DNA of 64,000 bases from Laedolimicola sp934402125 (GCF_052065835.1 NZ_JBQHTG010000001.1:372001-436000); one strand, 5' to 3'; shown: positions 42,564 to 52,069, counted from the first letter of the stretch. Numbers and translations are program-made. Notes: generated by a model from the letters alone, not told the origin.

Positions 42564-42698
42564 GCTCTCTCTCCTGTGCGCGCAGCCCGGCTATTTTCCC
42601 GCCGACTGCCATATCTAGTGTTATATATGTTCAGTATAGCACAGAGATATACGAAAAACTATTTAATTAATTCTTAATTTGCCTAAATCCGGGCCGTC

Positions 42699-42733
42699 AA
42701 AAACCCCCGGAAACCGCTATCCGGTTCCGGGGG
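42699..42733 (-). terminator. Terminator of glyA
   Basis: On the minus strand CCCCCGGAACCGG and CGGTTTCCGGGGG pair (42733-42704), then TTTTT (42703-42699). Confidence 0.9.
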
Positions 42734-42756
42734 CACACACTGTTTTCTCTGTATTT

Positions 42757-43998
42757 TTACATATCCAGCGGATATTTGTCTGTCAGGCTCTTGACCAGGG
42801 CCTTCGCCTTTTCTGCGGCGCTTTCCCCCTCTCTGATCATCAGGGCTACCGCCTCGGCGATGGTCTCCATATCCTCTTCCTTCAGCCCTCTGGCTGTAAC
42901 TGCCGGAGTTCCGATCCGGACGCCGCTGGTCACAAACGCGGACTTGGGATCGTTGGGAATGGTGTTCTTATTCGCTGTGATATTGGCTCCATCCAGCAGA
43001 TTTTCCACCTCTTTACCGGTCAGATCAAAGGGCGTCAGATCCAGCAGCATCAGATGATTGTCCGTACCACCTGACACAATCTTGATTCCCCGATCCATCA
43101 GTCCCTTGCAGAGTGCCTGGGCGTTCTTCACAATCTGCTGCTGATATTCTCTATATTCAGGCTGCAGCGCCTCCTGGAAGCAGACTGCCTTGGCTGCAAT
43201 CACATGCATCAGCGGGCCGCCCTGGATTCCCGGAAATACGGCCTTATTGAAATGAAACTGCTTCGCCGTCTCCGCGTCGGAGAGAATCATGCCGCCTCTC
43301 GGTCCCCGTAAGGTCTTGTGTGTGGTCGTTGTCGTCACATGGGCATAGGGAATCGGGCTCGGATGCACGCCTGCCGCCACCAGTCCCGCGATGTGCGCCA
43401 TGTCTACCATCAGGTAAGCACCCACCTCATCTGCAATCTCCCGGAACCGTTTGAAATCAATGGTTCTTGCGTAGGCGCTGGCTCCTGCAATGATCATTTT
43501 CGGCCTGCATTCCTTCGCAATCCGAAGAATCTCGTCATAGTCCAGCACGCCGTCATCGTTGACTCCGTAAGGTACTACATGAAAATAGGTGCCGGAGAAA
43601 TTGGCGGGGCTTCCGTGAGTCAGATGTCCGCCGTGTGCCAGGTTCTGTCCCATAATCGTATCTCCCGGCTTCAGCATGGCGAACTGCACTGCCATATTGG
43701 CCTGAGCGCCGGAGTGGGGCTGTACATTCACGTACTCGCAGCCGAACAGCTTCTTTGCCCGCTCGATTGCCAGACGCTCTACCTCGTCTACACATTCACA
43801 GCCGCCGTAATAGCGTTTTCCCGGATATCCTTCCGCGTATTTATTGGTCAACGGGCTTCCCATGGCTGCCATCACTGCCTTGGATACCCAGTTTTCCGAT
43901 GCAATTAACTCAATGTGGCTGTTCTGGCGCGCCATCTCCGCCTCAATCGCCGCTGCTACTTCGCTGTCTGTCACCTTCACTTCATCTAATGAATACAT
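42757..43998 (-). CDS. glyA: Serine hydroxymethyltransferase
   Basis: PLP enzyme of 413 residues linking serine, glycine and tetrahydrofolate. Motifs: HIELIASENWVSKAV, YGGCECVDEVERLAIERAK, and the PLP lysine in HVTTTTTHKTLRGPRGG. ATG 43998 is chosen because it follows GAGGAGGAGC and fits the family N-terminus; a longer frame reaches 44061 but has no support. It supplies methylene-tetrahydrofolate used by ThyA. Monocistronic, with a consensus promoter and strong terminator. Confidence 0.96.
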   Translation of the reverse strand: MYSLDEVKVTDSEVAAAIEAEMARQNSHIELIASENWVSKAVMAAMGSPLTNKYAEGYPGKRYYGGCECVDEVERLAIERAKKLFGCEYVNVQPHSGAQANMAVQFAMLKPGDTIMGQNLAHGGHLTHGSPANFSGTYFHVVPYGVNDDGVLDYDEILRIAKECRPKMIIAGASAYARTIDFKRFREIADEVGAYLMVDMAHIAGLVAAGVHPSPIPYAHVTTTTTHKTLRGPRGGMILSDAETAKQFHFNKAVFPGIQGGPLMHVIAAKAVCFQEALQPEYREYQQQIVKNAQALCKGLMDRGIKIVSGGTDNHLMLLDLTPFDLTGKEVENLLDGANITANKNTIPNDPKSAFVTSGVRIGTPAVTARGLKEEDMETIAEAVALMIREGESAAEKAKALVKSLTDKYPLDM

Positions 43999-44072
43999 GT
44001 TTCGCTCCTCCTCACCGGTCCATTCCGGAATGTCTTTTCCTCGCGGACATTTGTCTTTCAATGTTTTGGTTT

Positions 44073-44101
44073 ATTATAGTCAAGCAACCAAGAAAATGCA
44101 A
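44073..44101 (-). promoter_or_regulatory. glyA promoter
   Basis: On the minus strand, TTGCAT (44101-44096), 17 bases, TATAAT (44078-44073). Confidence 0.78.
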
Positions 44102-44231
44102 GTACTTTTTTATTTTTCTTTCATTTTTATTTTTTTGAAGGAATTTTATCCCTCTATCCGTTATTATTTCATACAACAAACATTTCACCGTATCTGTTTG
44201 TTTATTTTTATCACGAGGGGAGTTTTCTAGT

Positions 44232-44585
44232 ATGAAACAAACAATCCAGACCCTGCTAAGCTCAGTTGGCGTATTCAGTCACTACTGTGGGTATCATTAT
44301 TTCATCCGCGCCGTGGAATTGGCCATTCAGGATCCTACCCGCCTCCAGTGTATCAAAAAGGAAATTTATATGACCATTGCCTTTGAACATGCCACCACGG
44401 TCAGCAACGTGGAACGGGACATTCGGACTATCCGTAATGTAATGATGAAAAATAACGGTCGGCAGCTGCTCATTCAGATGACCGGCTGCCCTGTCTGGAC
44501 AGATAAGACGCCTTGCCCCAAGGATCTTATCGCAATTTTCTGCGAATATCTGAACAGAAGCTCCTCGGGAAAAACTGCCGTTTAA
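44232..44585 (+). CDS. Stand-alone Spo0A C-terminal DNA-binding domain protein
   Basis: Protein of 117 residues consisting only of a Spo0A-C-like domain. It matches the sequence order of Spo0A's effector domain: LLSSVGVFSHYCGYHYFIRA, IKKEIYMTIAFEHATTVSNVERDIRTI, which covers the recognition helix. No receiver domain is present, and the C-terminal end differs from Spo0A. It could compete for 0A-box DNA or be a specialised regulator of spore or surface genes; this is inferred. ATG 44232, with AGGGGAG upstream. It lies between glyA and a Wzz-like gene. Confidence 0.85.
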   Translation: MKQTIQTLLSSVGVFSHYCGYHYFIRAVELAIQDPTRLQCIKKEIYMTIAFEHATTVSNVERDIRTIRNVMMKNNGRQLLIQMTGCPVWTDKTPCPKDLIAIFCEYLNRSSSGKTAV

Positions 44586-44597
44586 CCACATACAAGC

Positions 44598-44642
44598 CAG
44601 GAAACGCCCTGCAGCCATCTATCTGCTGCAGGGCGTTTCCTG
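44598..44642. terminator. Bidirectional terminator, Spo0A-C gene / Wzz-like gene
   Basis: CAGGAAACGCCCTGCAGC pairs with GCTGCAGGGCGTTTCCTG around ATCTATCT, with a T-rich right flank. It serves a convergent pair. Confidence 0.88.
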
Positions 44643-44659
44643 TCTTATTTTCCTTAAAT

Positions 44660-46141
44660 TTATAATACCACTGTGCCCAGCACTCTGACGCCTCTGTCAG
44701 CAGCCATTGCACGCTCCTTCTTAATCAGTTTGCTATAGGATACTCCCTGCTTCTCCAGGAAGATCACACCTTCGTAATTACCTATCTCATCCAGCGCAGC
44801 TGCCTGAAATACAATGCGTTCATAATCAGAAAGTGTGAGTTCCCCCAGCTCTCTGACAAATTCTGCACGAAATGCTTCTGCCTCCTCCCTTGCGATGGTA
44901 CCCGCAAGCATAAGCTTTGTCACTCCAGCCTCTCTGGCTGCCGTCTTTACATTAGACGCCGCAATTTTTACGCGCTCCTCATAAGTGATATCCGCATATC
45001 CGCCCTCTTCCAGGTGTGTCAGCCAGCTGTCAACAAAACCAAACGGACGCTTTTTGCCCTCTCTTCCGGTAACATGGCCCAGCAACGGCATCTCAAATTC
45101 CTGCCGGAAGTCATCCAGGCCCTGCAGTCTGCCGCTCATCAGATACATGACAACCAGAACAAAGGCTGCCAGAAAAGCCCCGAGAACCAGACCTATAACC
45201 GCATATTTTACGCCATCTTTCACCGGATTTTCATAGGTTACTTCCTCTCCAACTACAATGGTCTCACCTTCCTGATCCTTTATCGTTTTCAGATCAGACT
45301 GCATCGTTTTTAAATTGGAAAACAGATTGTTATAGGTATTCAGAATACTGGTCTGATAATCCTGAATTTCCTGATCGATGCGCTCGGTCTGCGTCTCAGA
45401 AAGCAGCTCCAGCGTATGTTCTCCCATTTTCTCCTTCAGCTTCTCTGAATAATCATACAACGCCTGCCTTGCTGCTTCTGTATAGGCCTCCACATGTTTT
45501 TCTGTATCCGCTGTGATCTCGACCCGGAATACTCTGGGCTGCTGCCGTCCCATACCTGCCACATAGAGAGAAGAAGTTAATTCTTCGGAGATACTCTGCT
45601 CCATTGAAAAAGTATCCTCGCTCTCAAAGCGGATCAGATACTGCATCTCAGATTGATCAAAGGTTTTATCTGTCTTCAGCAATGTCTCTGCCAGACTTCC
45701 TTCCTCTGTAAAGCTTTTGTATGCAGACATGAGATTTCCCAACATACTGTTGCTCATGTTATCTGCCTGGATATAAAAGCTCAGCACTCCGGTATTCAGA
45801 TGATAAGCGTCCATCTGCATCAGCACAGAGGTATCCAGATAATCCCGGACGTTATCCAGATTTTTTCTGGTGTTCTCGATAGACCGTTCATAATATTCTA
45901 TATTCGGATTGGTGACAACTTCTTTTTTCTGCTTCTCCGCAGTTTTTCCGTCCTTTTCCAGTTCGGCTGCCGCTTCCTTTTTCACGGTATTTTCCTTTAC
46001 CGTTGCCTGATACTTATAAGCGCCTGCCAATACTGCCGTCACCAGCATCGCAGCCACAATCCAGCGCCATTTTTTCAGGCAGTAAAACAATAGATCCATC
46101 AGGCTGATTTCCTTTTCATAGGTATCCTGATATTCGTTCAT
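44660..46141 (-). CDS. Wzz-like chain-length/polysaccharide co-polymerase with a degenerate kinase-type domain
   Basis: Membrane protein of 493 residues. Two membrane helices (about 28-46 and about 310-335) flank a large extracytoplasmic coiled domain, as in Wzz/CapA-type polysaccharide co-polymerases. The cytoplasmic C-terminal part, with VTKLMLAGTIAREEAEAFRAE and YEGVIFLEKQGVSY, resembles the fold of bacterial tyrosine kinases but no Walker A is present. ATG 46141 follows AGGAGG. No glycosyltransferase or kinase gene adjoins it, so the target polysaccharide is unknown. Confidence 0.75.
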   Translation of the reverse strand: MNEYQDTYEKEISLMDLLFYCLKKWRWIVAAMLVTAVLAGAYKYQATVKENTVKKEAAAELEKDGKTAEKQKKEVVTNPNIEYYERSIENTRKNLDNVRDYLDTSVLMQMDAYHLNTGVLSFYIQADNMSNSMLGNLMSAYKSFTEEGSLAETLLKTDKTFDQSEMQYLIRFESEDTFSMEQSISEELTSSLYVAGMGRQQPRVFRVEITADTEKHVEAYTEAARQALYDYSEKLKEKMGEHTLELLSETQTERIDQEIQDYQTSILNTYNNLFSNLKTMQSDLKTIKDQEGETIVVGEEVTYENPVKDGVKYAVIGLVLGAFLAAFVLVVMYLMSGRLQGLDDFRQEFEMPLLGHVTGREGKKRPFGFVDSWLTHLEEGGYADITYEERVKIAASNVKTAAREAGVTKLMLAGTIAREEAEAFRAEFVRELGELTLSDYERIVFQAAALDEIGNYEGVIFLEKQGVSYSKLIKKERAMAADRGVRVLGTVVL

Positions 46142-46204
46142 AAATATTTTCCTCCTGTATGATATCACTTTTCCATTTTCTTCAGTTTTTTACATAGTTA
46201 TTTA

Positions 46205-46233
46205 ATTATATACTATCCGTCTGCAAATATCAA
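46205..46233 (-). promoter_or_regulatory. Promoter of the Wzz-like gene
   Basis: On the minus strand, TTGATA (46233-46228), 17 bases, TATAAT (46210-46205). Confidence 0.8.
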
Positions 46234-46251
46234 TTACAGTTTTTCCCTTCC

Positions 46252-46281
46252 TTGACATTCTGCCGGTGAAAAAGCTATACT
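46252..46281 (+). promoter_or_regulatory. Promoter of the radical SAM gene
   Basis: TTGACA (46252-46257), 18 bases, TATACT (46276-46281), about 33 bases before ATG 46315. Confidence 0.75.
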
Positions 46282-46314
46282 ATTAGATAACGAAAAGAAA
46301 CAGGGAGACTTTTT

Positions 46315-47241
46315 ATGCCACAGGAACGCTACCGTTCGCTGAATGACGCTTTACAGGAACGCTTCGGAGAAAAAATATATAAGCTGTCGCTGAACGGCGG
46401 CTGTACCTGTCCCAACCGGGACGGAACCTTAGGCAGCCGGGGCTGTATCTTCTGCAGTGCCGGGGGCTCCGGAGATTTTGCCTCCAGTCCCGCCCTTACG
46501 GTGACGGAGCAGATCGAGGACGCAAAAAGGCGCCTAGCCGGAAAGCGGCCCGTCCGGCACTATATCGCTTATTTTCAGGCCTATACGAATACCTATGCTC
46601 CCATAGAGCATCTCCGGAGGATTTTTACGGAAGCCATTTCCCATCCGGACGTTGTGGTGCTTTCCATCGCTACCCGCCCCGACTGTCTGGGACCGGAGGT
46701 CCTGGATCTTCTGGAGGAGCTGAACCGGAAAAAGCCGGTCTGGGTGGAGCTGGGACTACAGACCATCCACGAGGAAACGGCTGCTCTGATCCGGCGGGGT
46801 TATCCTCTGTCCGTCTATGACGAAGCCATGAGACAACTTCGGCACCGGGGGATAGAGACTGTGGTACACGCCATTCTGGGACTTCCCGGAGAAACGGAAC
46901 GCATGATTCTGGATACCGTCCGGTATATCAGCGACTCCGGAGCCGACGGCGTCAAGCTGCAGCTTCTCCATATCCTGAAGGGTACGGATCTGGCCTCTTA
47001 TTATAAAGAAACCGGATTTCCGGTACTGACCCTGGAGGAATACGTGGATCTGGTGATCCGCTGTCTGGAGGTTTCCCGTCCGGATCTGGTGATTCACCGA
47101 CTGACCGGGGACGGACCGAAGGAGCTGCTTATCTCCCCTCTCTGGAGCCAGGCCAAGCGCCAGGTTCTGAACACCATCCACCGGGAGCTGAAGCAAAGGG
47201 ATACCTGGCAGGGACGACTGTATTCCTGCCAGACGCCGTAA
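46315..47241 (+). CDS. Radical SAM protein, YhcC/TIGR01212 type
   Basis: Fe-S enzyme of 308 residues that would cleave S-adenosylmethionine. The cluster-binding cysteines lie in CPNRDGTLGSRGCIFCSA, matching the YhcC-type radical SAM family, with the SAM-binding VVLSIATRPDCLGPEVLDLL and VELGLQTIHEETAALIRRG. Substrate not known for the family. It precedes a DUF4364 gene by 30 bases with the same orientation. Confidence 0.9.
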   Translation: MPQERYRSLNDALQERFGEKIYKLSLNGGCTCPNRDGTLGSRGCIFCSAGGSGDFASSPALTVTEQIEDAKRRLAGKRPVRHYIAYFQAYTNTYAPIEHLRRIFTEAISHPDVVVLSIATRPDCLGPEVLDLLEELNRKKPVWVELGLQTIHEETAALIRRGYPLSVYDEAMRQLRHRGIETVVHAILGLPGETERMILDTVRYISDSGADGVKLQLLHILKGTDLASYYKETGFPVLTLEEYVDLVIRCLEVSRPDLVIHRLTGDGPKELLISPLWSQAKRQVLNTIHRELKQRDTWQGRLYSCQTP

Positions 47242-47271
47242 ATCCGAAAGGAAAGGAAGGTAAAAACTGTC

Positions 47272-47784
47272 ATGTCCGATACATTAACCCTATACAAACT
47301 GATTCTTCTCCATATTCTGGACAAGGTAAGCTTCCCCATGAGCAACGGCCAGCTTTCCGAATTCATGCTGGATAAGGAATATACCGATTATTTTACGGTA
47401 CAGACGGCTCTGTCCGAGCTGGTGGAGGCTCATTTTCTCCACCTGAAGACCGTCCGCAACACCTCCTTCTACTCCATCACCGGGGAAGGGCAGAAGACGC
47501 TGGAATTTTTTGGAAATAAAATCTCCTCCCAGATTCAGGAGGAGATCGAGGAATATCTGAAGGAGCACAAATACGAGCTCCGCAATGAAGTGTCTGTTCC
47601 GGCTGACTATTACCCCACCGGGAACGGCGAATACGCTGCCCGCTGCCGGGTTCTGGAAAAGGGCTCTGCCCTCATCGATCTGACGCTGACCGTTCCCACC
47701 AGGGAGCAGGCGGAATCCATCTGCGCCAACTGGAGTTCCCGGAGCCAGCAGATCTACGCATATCTCATGCAGAATCTTCTGTAA
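47272..47784 (+). CDS. DUF4364-family protein
   Basis: Cytoplasmic protein of 170 residues matching the DUF4364 family common in Clostridia. It starts with a winged-helix-like part (LYKLILLHILDKVSFPMSNGQL, FTVQTALSELVEAHFLHLKT, YSITGEGQKTL) and ends in a beta-rich domain (AARCRVLEKGSALIDLTLTV). The helix-turn-helix character suggests a DNA-binding or regulatory role, but the function is not established. ATG 47272. Confidence 0.88.
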   Translation: MSDTLTLYKLILLHILDKVSFPMSNGQLSEFMLDKEYTDYFTVQTALSELVEAHFLHLKTVRNTSFYSITGEGQKTLEFFGNKISSQIQEEIEEYLKEHKYELRNEVSVPADYYPTGNGEYAARCRVLEKGSALIDLTLTVPTREQAESICANWSSRSQQIYAYLMQNLL

Positions 47785-47835
47785 CTATCTGAATTTTTAA
47801 GAAAGAATCCTGTAACACAGTATTTCCTATAGAGT

Positions 47836-47867
47836 AAAAGGAGAGCAGGCTGCCCTACTCTCCTTTT
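47836..47867. terminator. Bidirectional terminator, DUF4364 gene / AI-2E gene
   Basis: AAAAGGAGAG (47836-47845) pairs with CTCTCCTTTT (47858-47867), with T/A tracts at each end. It overlaps the last codons of the convergent gene. Confidence 0.8.
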
Positions 47868-48973
47868 CTATACGCGTTCAGCCCTTCGGCCAACTCTTTC
47901 ACATCTTTGATGATATCGTCAAAGGCTCCCGCCTCATAGAGATTGATAACGATCAGTCCCACCGGAACCGCGATGATCATGGCAAAAATTCCGCCCATCT
48001 TATAACCGATATACATAAACACCATGGTGGACAGGGGGTTCAGACCGACGGTGTCGCCCACAATCTTGGGCTGGATCACCTGACGCACCAGTTGGCTGAC
48101 CAGATAGATGATCACCAGTCCCACCGCAAATCTGTAATCGCCGCTCAGGGCCTTCAGCACCGCCCAGGGAATCAGCGCCGTTCCGGTTCCAAAAAATGGA
48201 AGAAAATCAAGGAACGCAATCAAAATTGCCCAGAGAATGGCATATTTGATATGCAGGATAAAGAATCCCACCAGCAGGATGACCGCGACTATGCCCATAA
48301 TTTTGAACTGGGCCTTGAAGTAGCCGCCCACCGCGCCCTGGAATTTTCCCGTGATAAAGTGCCATTTGGAGCGTACCTCCTCCGGCGTATGTTCTCTTCC
48401 CCACTGGAGGATTTTATCCCGCTCTGCGATAAAAAAGTAGGCGGACAAAATGGTGAAAATCACATTGACCAGAATATTCGGTATGTTCTTCGCGATATTT
48501 CCCGCCGCCGTCACCGTCGGCACGCCAATGGTGCTGATCAGATTGCCCAGGGATTCTGTCAGGCTCTCAACGGTCTGGGCCAGCTTCTCCAGAAACTCCG
48601 GCGGTATCTTTGCCGACAGACCGGCCAGGTTTACACTGGTATCCTGCAGATCTCCCAGCAGTGCCTCATAGAGCTCCGGCAGAACTCCGATAAAGCCGTA
48701 AAGCTCCCGGGCCAGCCAGGAAAGGATTCCGTAGCCGCCCAGCACAATCAGAGCAATGGTTCCGATGATAATCACCATGGAACTGTGTTTCCGCACGATT
48801 TTCAACCGCTTCTCCATAAACTTCACCAGTGGGTTGGCAATCATAGCGATGATCCAGCCCACCACGAAGGGCATGAAAAAGATCAGAAACCGCGGTACCA
48901 AAAGACAGACCAGCACCACCCCCACAAGAAACAGTACAATGTTGACCAGATTTCTCAAGTACTTTCTGTCCAT
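47855..48973 (-). CDS. AI-2E family transporter
   Basis: Membrane protein of 372 residues with about eight membrane helices and a large loop, typical of the AI-2E family, which exports quorum-sensing or other compounds and is often misnamed. Features: FLIFFMPFVVGWIIAMIANPL, NFTILSAYFFIAERDKIL-type segment, and the conserved FLPFFGTGTALIPWAVLKAL near the C-terminus. It is the last gene of the run starting at tig or lon. Substrate unknown. Confidence 0.88.
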   Translation of the reverse strand: MDRKYLRNLVNIVLFLVGVVLVCLLVPRFLIFFMPFVVGWIIAMIANPLVKFMEKRLKIVRKHSSMVIIIGTIALIVLGGYGILSWLARELYGFIGVLPELYEALLGDLQDTSVNLAGLSAKIPPEFLEKLAQTVESLTESLGNLISTIGVPTVTAAGNIAKNIPNILVNVIFTILSAYFFIAERDKILQWGREHTPEEVRSKWHFITGKFQGAVGGYFKAQFKIMGIVAVILLVGFFILHIKYAILWAILIAFLDFLPFFGTGTALIPWAVLKALSGDYRFAVGLVIIYLVSQLVRQVIQPKIVGDTVGLNPLSTMVFMYIGYKMGGIFAMIIAVPVGLIVINLYEAGAFDDIIKDVKELAEGLNAYRKGE

Positions 48974-49003
48974 ATCTTTCCCTCTTTTCGATTTTCTGTT
49001 CTG

Positions 49004-49624
49004 TTACGCTTCCGGCACTTCTGCCTGTTCCTCCGGCTCCGGCGTAATCAGTGTATCAATCAGCGCCCAGATCTCGTCCCGTCCCTGCTTGGTTTCCGCG
49101 GAAAAGGGCAAAATCTGTGTGCCCGGCTTTACCTGAAGCCCGGTGCGGATAAGCTTCAGCTGCTTCTGAATCTGGCTGCGCTTAATCTTATCCAGCTTGG
49201 TGGCAATGATAATCGGGTCATAGCCGTTCCAGACAATCCACTCATACATGCGCTTATCATTTTCCGAGGGCTCATGGCGGATATCAATCAACAAAAAGAC
49301 CGCCTTGAGCTGCTTGGATCCATGAAGATACCGCTCGATGAGCTTGCCCCATTTTTCGCGAATCTCCTGAGTCACCTTCGCATAGCCATAACCGGGCAGA
49401 TCCACCAGGTACATGGCCTGATTTACGTTATAAAAGTTAATGGTCTGGGTTTTTCCCGGCTGGGCCGAGGTCCGGGCCAGGGCCTTGCGGTTTAAGAGTC
49501 CGTTGATCAGAGAGGATTTCCCTACATTGGACTTGCCCGCGAAAGCAATCTCCGGCAGTTCATTTTCCGGGAGACGGCTGGTGATACCGCAGACCGTCTC
49601 CAGACTTACATTTTTAATAATCAT
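49004..49624 (-). CDS. engB: Ribosome-biogenesis GTPase EngB (YsxC/YihA)
   Basis: GTPase of 206 residues needed for 50S assembly. G1 AGKSNVGKSSL near residue 29, the G2 region GKTQTINFYNVN, G3 DLPGYGYAKV, and G4 ATKLDKIKRSQ are all present. It lies 17 bases downstream of lon, as in many Firmicutes (clpX-lon-ysxC). The C-terminal tail is acidic and variable. Confidence 0.96.
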   Translation of the reverse strand: MIIKNVSLETVCGITSRLPENELPEIAFAGKSNVGKSSLINGLLNRKALARTSAQPGKTQTINFYNVNQAMYLVDLPGYGYAKVTQEIREKWGKLIERYLHGSKQLKAVFLLIDIRHEPSENDKRMYEWIVWNGYDPIIIATKLDKIKRSQIQKQLKLIRTGLQVKPGTQILPFSAETKQGRDEIWALIDTLITPEPEEQAEVPEA

Positions 49625-49641
49625 TTCATTTCTCCGTTATC

Positions 49642-51969
49642 TCACGCTTTTCCGTGAAATGCTGTTTTCAACACATCTTCCATCTGCTCCGCATAGACAA
49701 TCTGCAGCCCCTTCTTAATCTCCGAGGAAATCTCTTCCACGTCCCTGCGGTTCTTCTCCGGCACGATAACGGTCCGGATTCCGGCGCTTTTGGCTGCCAG
49801 AAGCTTCTCCTTCAGGCCGCCGATGGGAAGCACCCGACCCCGCAGGGTGATTTCACCAGTCATAGCCACATGGGCGTAGACCGGAATACCCGTCATCGCA
49901 GATAACATCGCTGTCGCCATGGTGATACCTGCGGACGGACCGTCCTTGGGCACAGCCCCCTCCGGTATGTGGATATGTATATCATGCTCCTGGAAGAAGG
50001 CTTTGTCAATCCCGTATCGGTCGCTGACAGAGCGGATATAGCTTAAGCCGGTCCGGGCGGATTCTTTCATCACGTCGCCCAGCTGGCCGGTCAGGGATAT
50101 CTCGCCCTTTCCAGGCATGATGTTGACCTCAATCTGCAGGGTGTCGCCGCCCACGCTAGTCCAGGCCAGACCCCGGACGATACCGATCTCGTCGTTCTCA
50201 TTTGCCATATCATAATGATACCGAGGCTTGCCCAGATATTTTTCCAGATTGCTTTCTGTGAGCCGTACACACGTTTTCTTCTGCTCCAGAATCTCCCGGG
50301 CCGCTTTCCGGCAGACCTCGCCGATTTTGCGCTCCAGCTGGCGCACGCCCGCCTCCCGGGTATAGCTGTGAATCAGAGTTTCCAACGCCTTCGGACTGAT
50401 GGTGAGCTGTCCATCTTTCAGACCGTTCTTTTCCATCTGTTTGCCAATCAGGTGCTCTCTTGCGATATGTTCCTTTTCATTCTCCGTGTAGCTACTGACC
50501 TCGATAAGCTCCATACGATCCAGAAGCGGACGCGGAATCGTCTGCACGTCATTGGCTGTGGCGATAAATAGCACCTCCGACAGATCCATGGGAATCTCTA
50601 CATAGTGATCCTGGAACTTGCTGTTCTGCTCAGAATCCAGCACCTCCAGAAGCGCGGATGAGGTATCTCCCTTGTAATCGCTGCTGACCTTGTCAATCTC
50701 GTCCAACAGCATCAGCGGATTCTTTACGCCTGCCTGCTTCATGCCTGCTGCGATACGGCCCGGCATGGCTCCCACATAGGTTCTCCGGTGACCGCGGATC
50801 TCCGCCTCGTCCCGGACGCCGCCCAGGGAAATCCGGACGTATTTTTTGTTCAGGGCTCTGGCAATGGAACGCGCGATAGAGGTCTTGCCTGTACCGGGCG
50901 GGCCGACCAGACAGAGAATGGGACTGCTGCCCTTCTTCGTCAGGATCCGTACAGCCAGGTACTCCAGCACCCGCTCCTTGACCTTTTCCATACCGTAATG
51001 ATCCTCGTCCAGGATCTCCTCGGCTCTCTTCAGGTCATTGCTGTCCCGGGAGGTCTTGTCCCAGGGAAGCTCCAGCATGGTTTCGATGTATCCCCGCAGC
51101 ACCGCGCTCTCGGAGGAATTCATACCCATACTTTTGAAACGGGCAATCTCCTTATTCAGCTTCTCCTTCACTTCCGCGGAAGCCTTCAGCTTCTTCACCT
51201 CTTCGGTGAAATGATCGGCCTCTGTCAGGGTGTCGTCCTCGCCCAGCTCCTCCCGGATAACCTTCATCTGCTCTCGCAGAAGGTAATCCCGCTGTCCCTT
51301 GTCCACACGGGCCTTCACCTTTTCCTGCAGCTCCCGGCGGAAACGCTGGATTTCAAGCTCTTTATTCATCAGAAGGCACAAAAGCTCATAGCGTTCGGAC
51401 AGGTTCTCTGCCTCTAAGAGTTTCTGCTTGTCTTCATAGAAAAGCGGCAGGTTGATCATCACCTGGCTCATCATTTTCTTCAAATCGTGTTCTTCCAGAA
51501 TCTGGCGCTCGGTATCCTTGCCCGGCTTTCCGTTTTCCTTACAATAGAAGCTGAAGGTCTCTGCCAGGTTCCGGAGCATGGCTTCCCGGGCGCTTTCCGG
51601 CAGCCCCTCCAGACTGGTATCCTCCGGAGAACGGATAATTTCCGCCTCCAGATAGTCTCCCTTTCCTGAAAAATGGCCTAATTCGCCACGTTCCAGTCCT
51701 TCCGCCAGTACCCGGATAATCTTCTGAGGCATTTTGATTACCTGCTTCACGGAAGCGATCGTACCGATTCGGTATAGATCCTCCGGCCCCGGATTCTCCA
51801 CCTGGACGTCCCTCTGGGGCACCAGAAATACTCTCTGTTCTCTCAGCATGGCTTCCTCGATGGCTTTCACCGAGCGCTCTCTGCTCACGTCAAAATGTAT
51901 GACCATGTCGGGAAGGATAGTCATCCCGCGAAGCGCTACCACGGGCATGGTTTCGATTACATCTGTCAT
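49642..51969 (-). CDS. lon: ATP-dependent Lon protease (LonA type)
   Basis: Cytoplasmic AAA+ serine protease of 775 residues. N-terminal substrate domain (MPVVALRGMTILPDMVIHFD), Walker A CLVGPPGTGKTSIARSIA, Walker B NPLMLLDEIDKV, and the protease domain with DGPSAGITMATAML, whose serine forms the catalytic dyad with the lysine in LKEKLLAAKSAGI. Length is normal for LonA. ATG 51969 follows AAGGAGG. A terminator-like hairpin separates it from clpX, so lon is partly independent. Confidence 0.97.
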   Translation of the reverse strand: MTDVIETMPVVALRGMTILPDMVIHFDVSRERSVKAIEEAMLREQRVFLVPQRDVQVENPGPEDLYRIGTIASVKQVIKMPQKIIRVLAEGLERGELGHFSGKGDYLEAEIIRSPEDTSLEGLPESAREAMLRNLAETFSFYCKENGKPGKDTERQILEEHDLKKMMSQVMINLPLFYEDKQKLLEAENLSERYELLCLLMNKELEIQRFRRELQEKVKARVDKGQRDYLLREQMKVIREELGEDDTLTEADHFTEEVKKLKASAEVKEKLNKEIARFKSMGMNSSESAVLRGYIETMLELPWDKTSRDSNDLKRAEEILDEDHYGMEKVKERVLEYLAVRILTKKGSSPILCLVGPPGTGKTSIARSIARALNKKYVRISLGGVRDEAEIRGHRRTYVGAMPGRIAAGMKQAGVKNPLMLLDEIDKVSSDYKGDTSSALLEVLDSEQNSKFQDHYVEIPMDLSEVLFIATANDVQTIPRPLLDRMELIEVSSYTENEKEHIAREHLIGKQMEKNGLKDGQLTISPKALETLIHSYTREAGVRQLERKIGEVCRKAAREILEQKKTCVRLTESNLEKYLGKPRYHYDMANENDEIGIVRGLAWTSVGGDTLQIEVNIMPGKGEISLTGQLGDVMKESARTGLSYIRSVSDRYGIDKAFFQEHDIHIHIPEGAVPKDGPSAGITMATAMLSAMTGIPVYAHVAMTGEITLRGRVLPIGGLKEKLLAAKSAGIRTVIVPEKNRRDVEEISSEIKKGLQIVYAEQMEDVLKTAFHGKA

Positions 51970-52031
51970 AATATCCTCCTTCTCATCTGTATTGTTCTAA
52001 TTTTTATCTTAGGTAGTTTCCTATTCCAGAA

Positions 52032-52057
52032 AAAGAGTTCCGCTTGCGGAACTCTTT
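52032..52057 (-). terminator. Intergenic terminator between clpX and lon
   Basis: AAAGAGTTCCGC pairs with GCGGAACTCTTT around TT; the minus-strand transcript ends in TTTCTGG. It would cut transcription between clpX and lon. Confidence 0.82.
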
Positions 52058-52069
52058 CTGACTCCGGTC

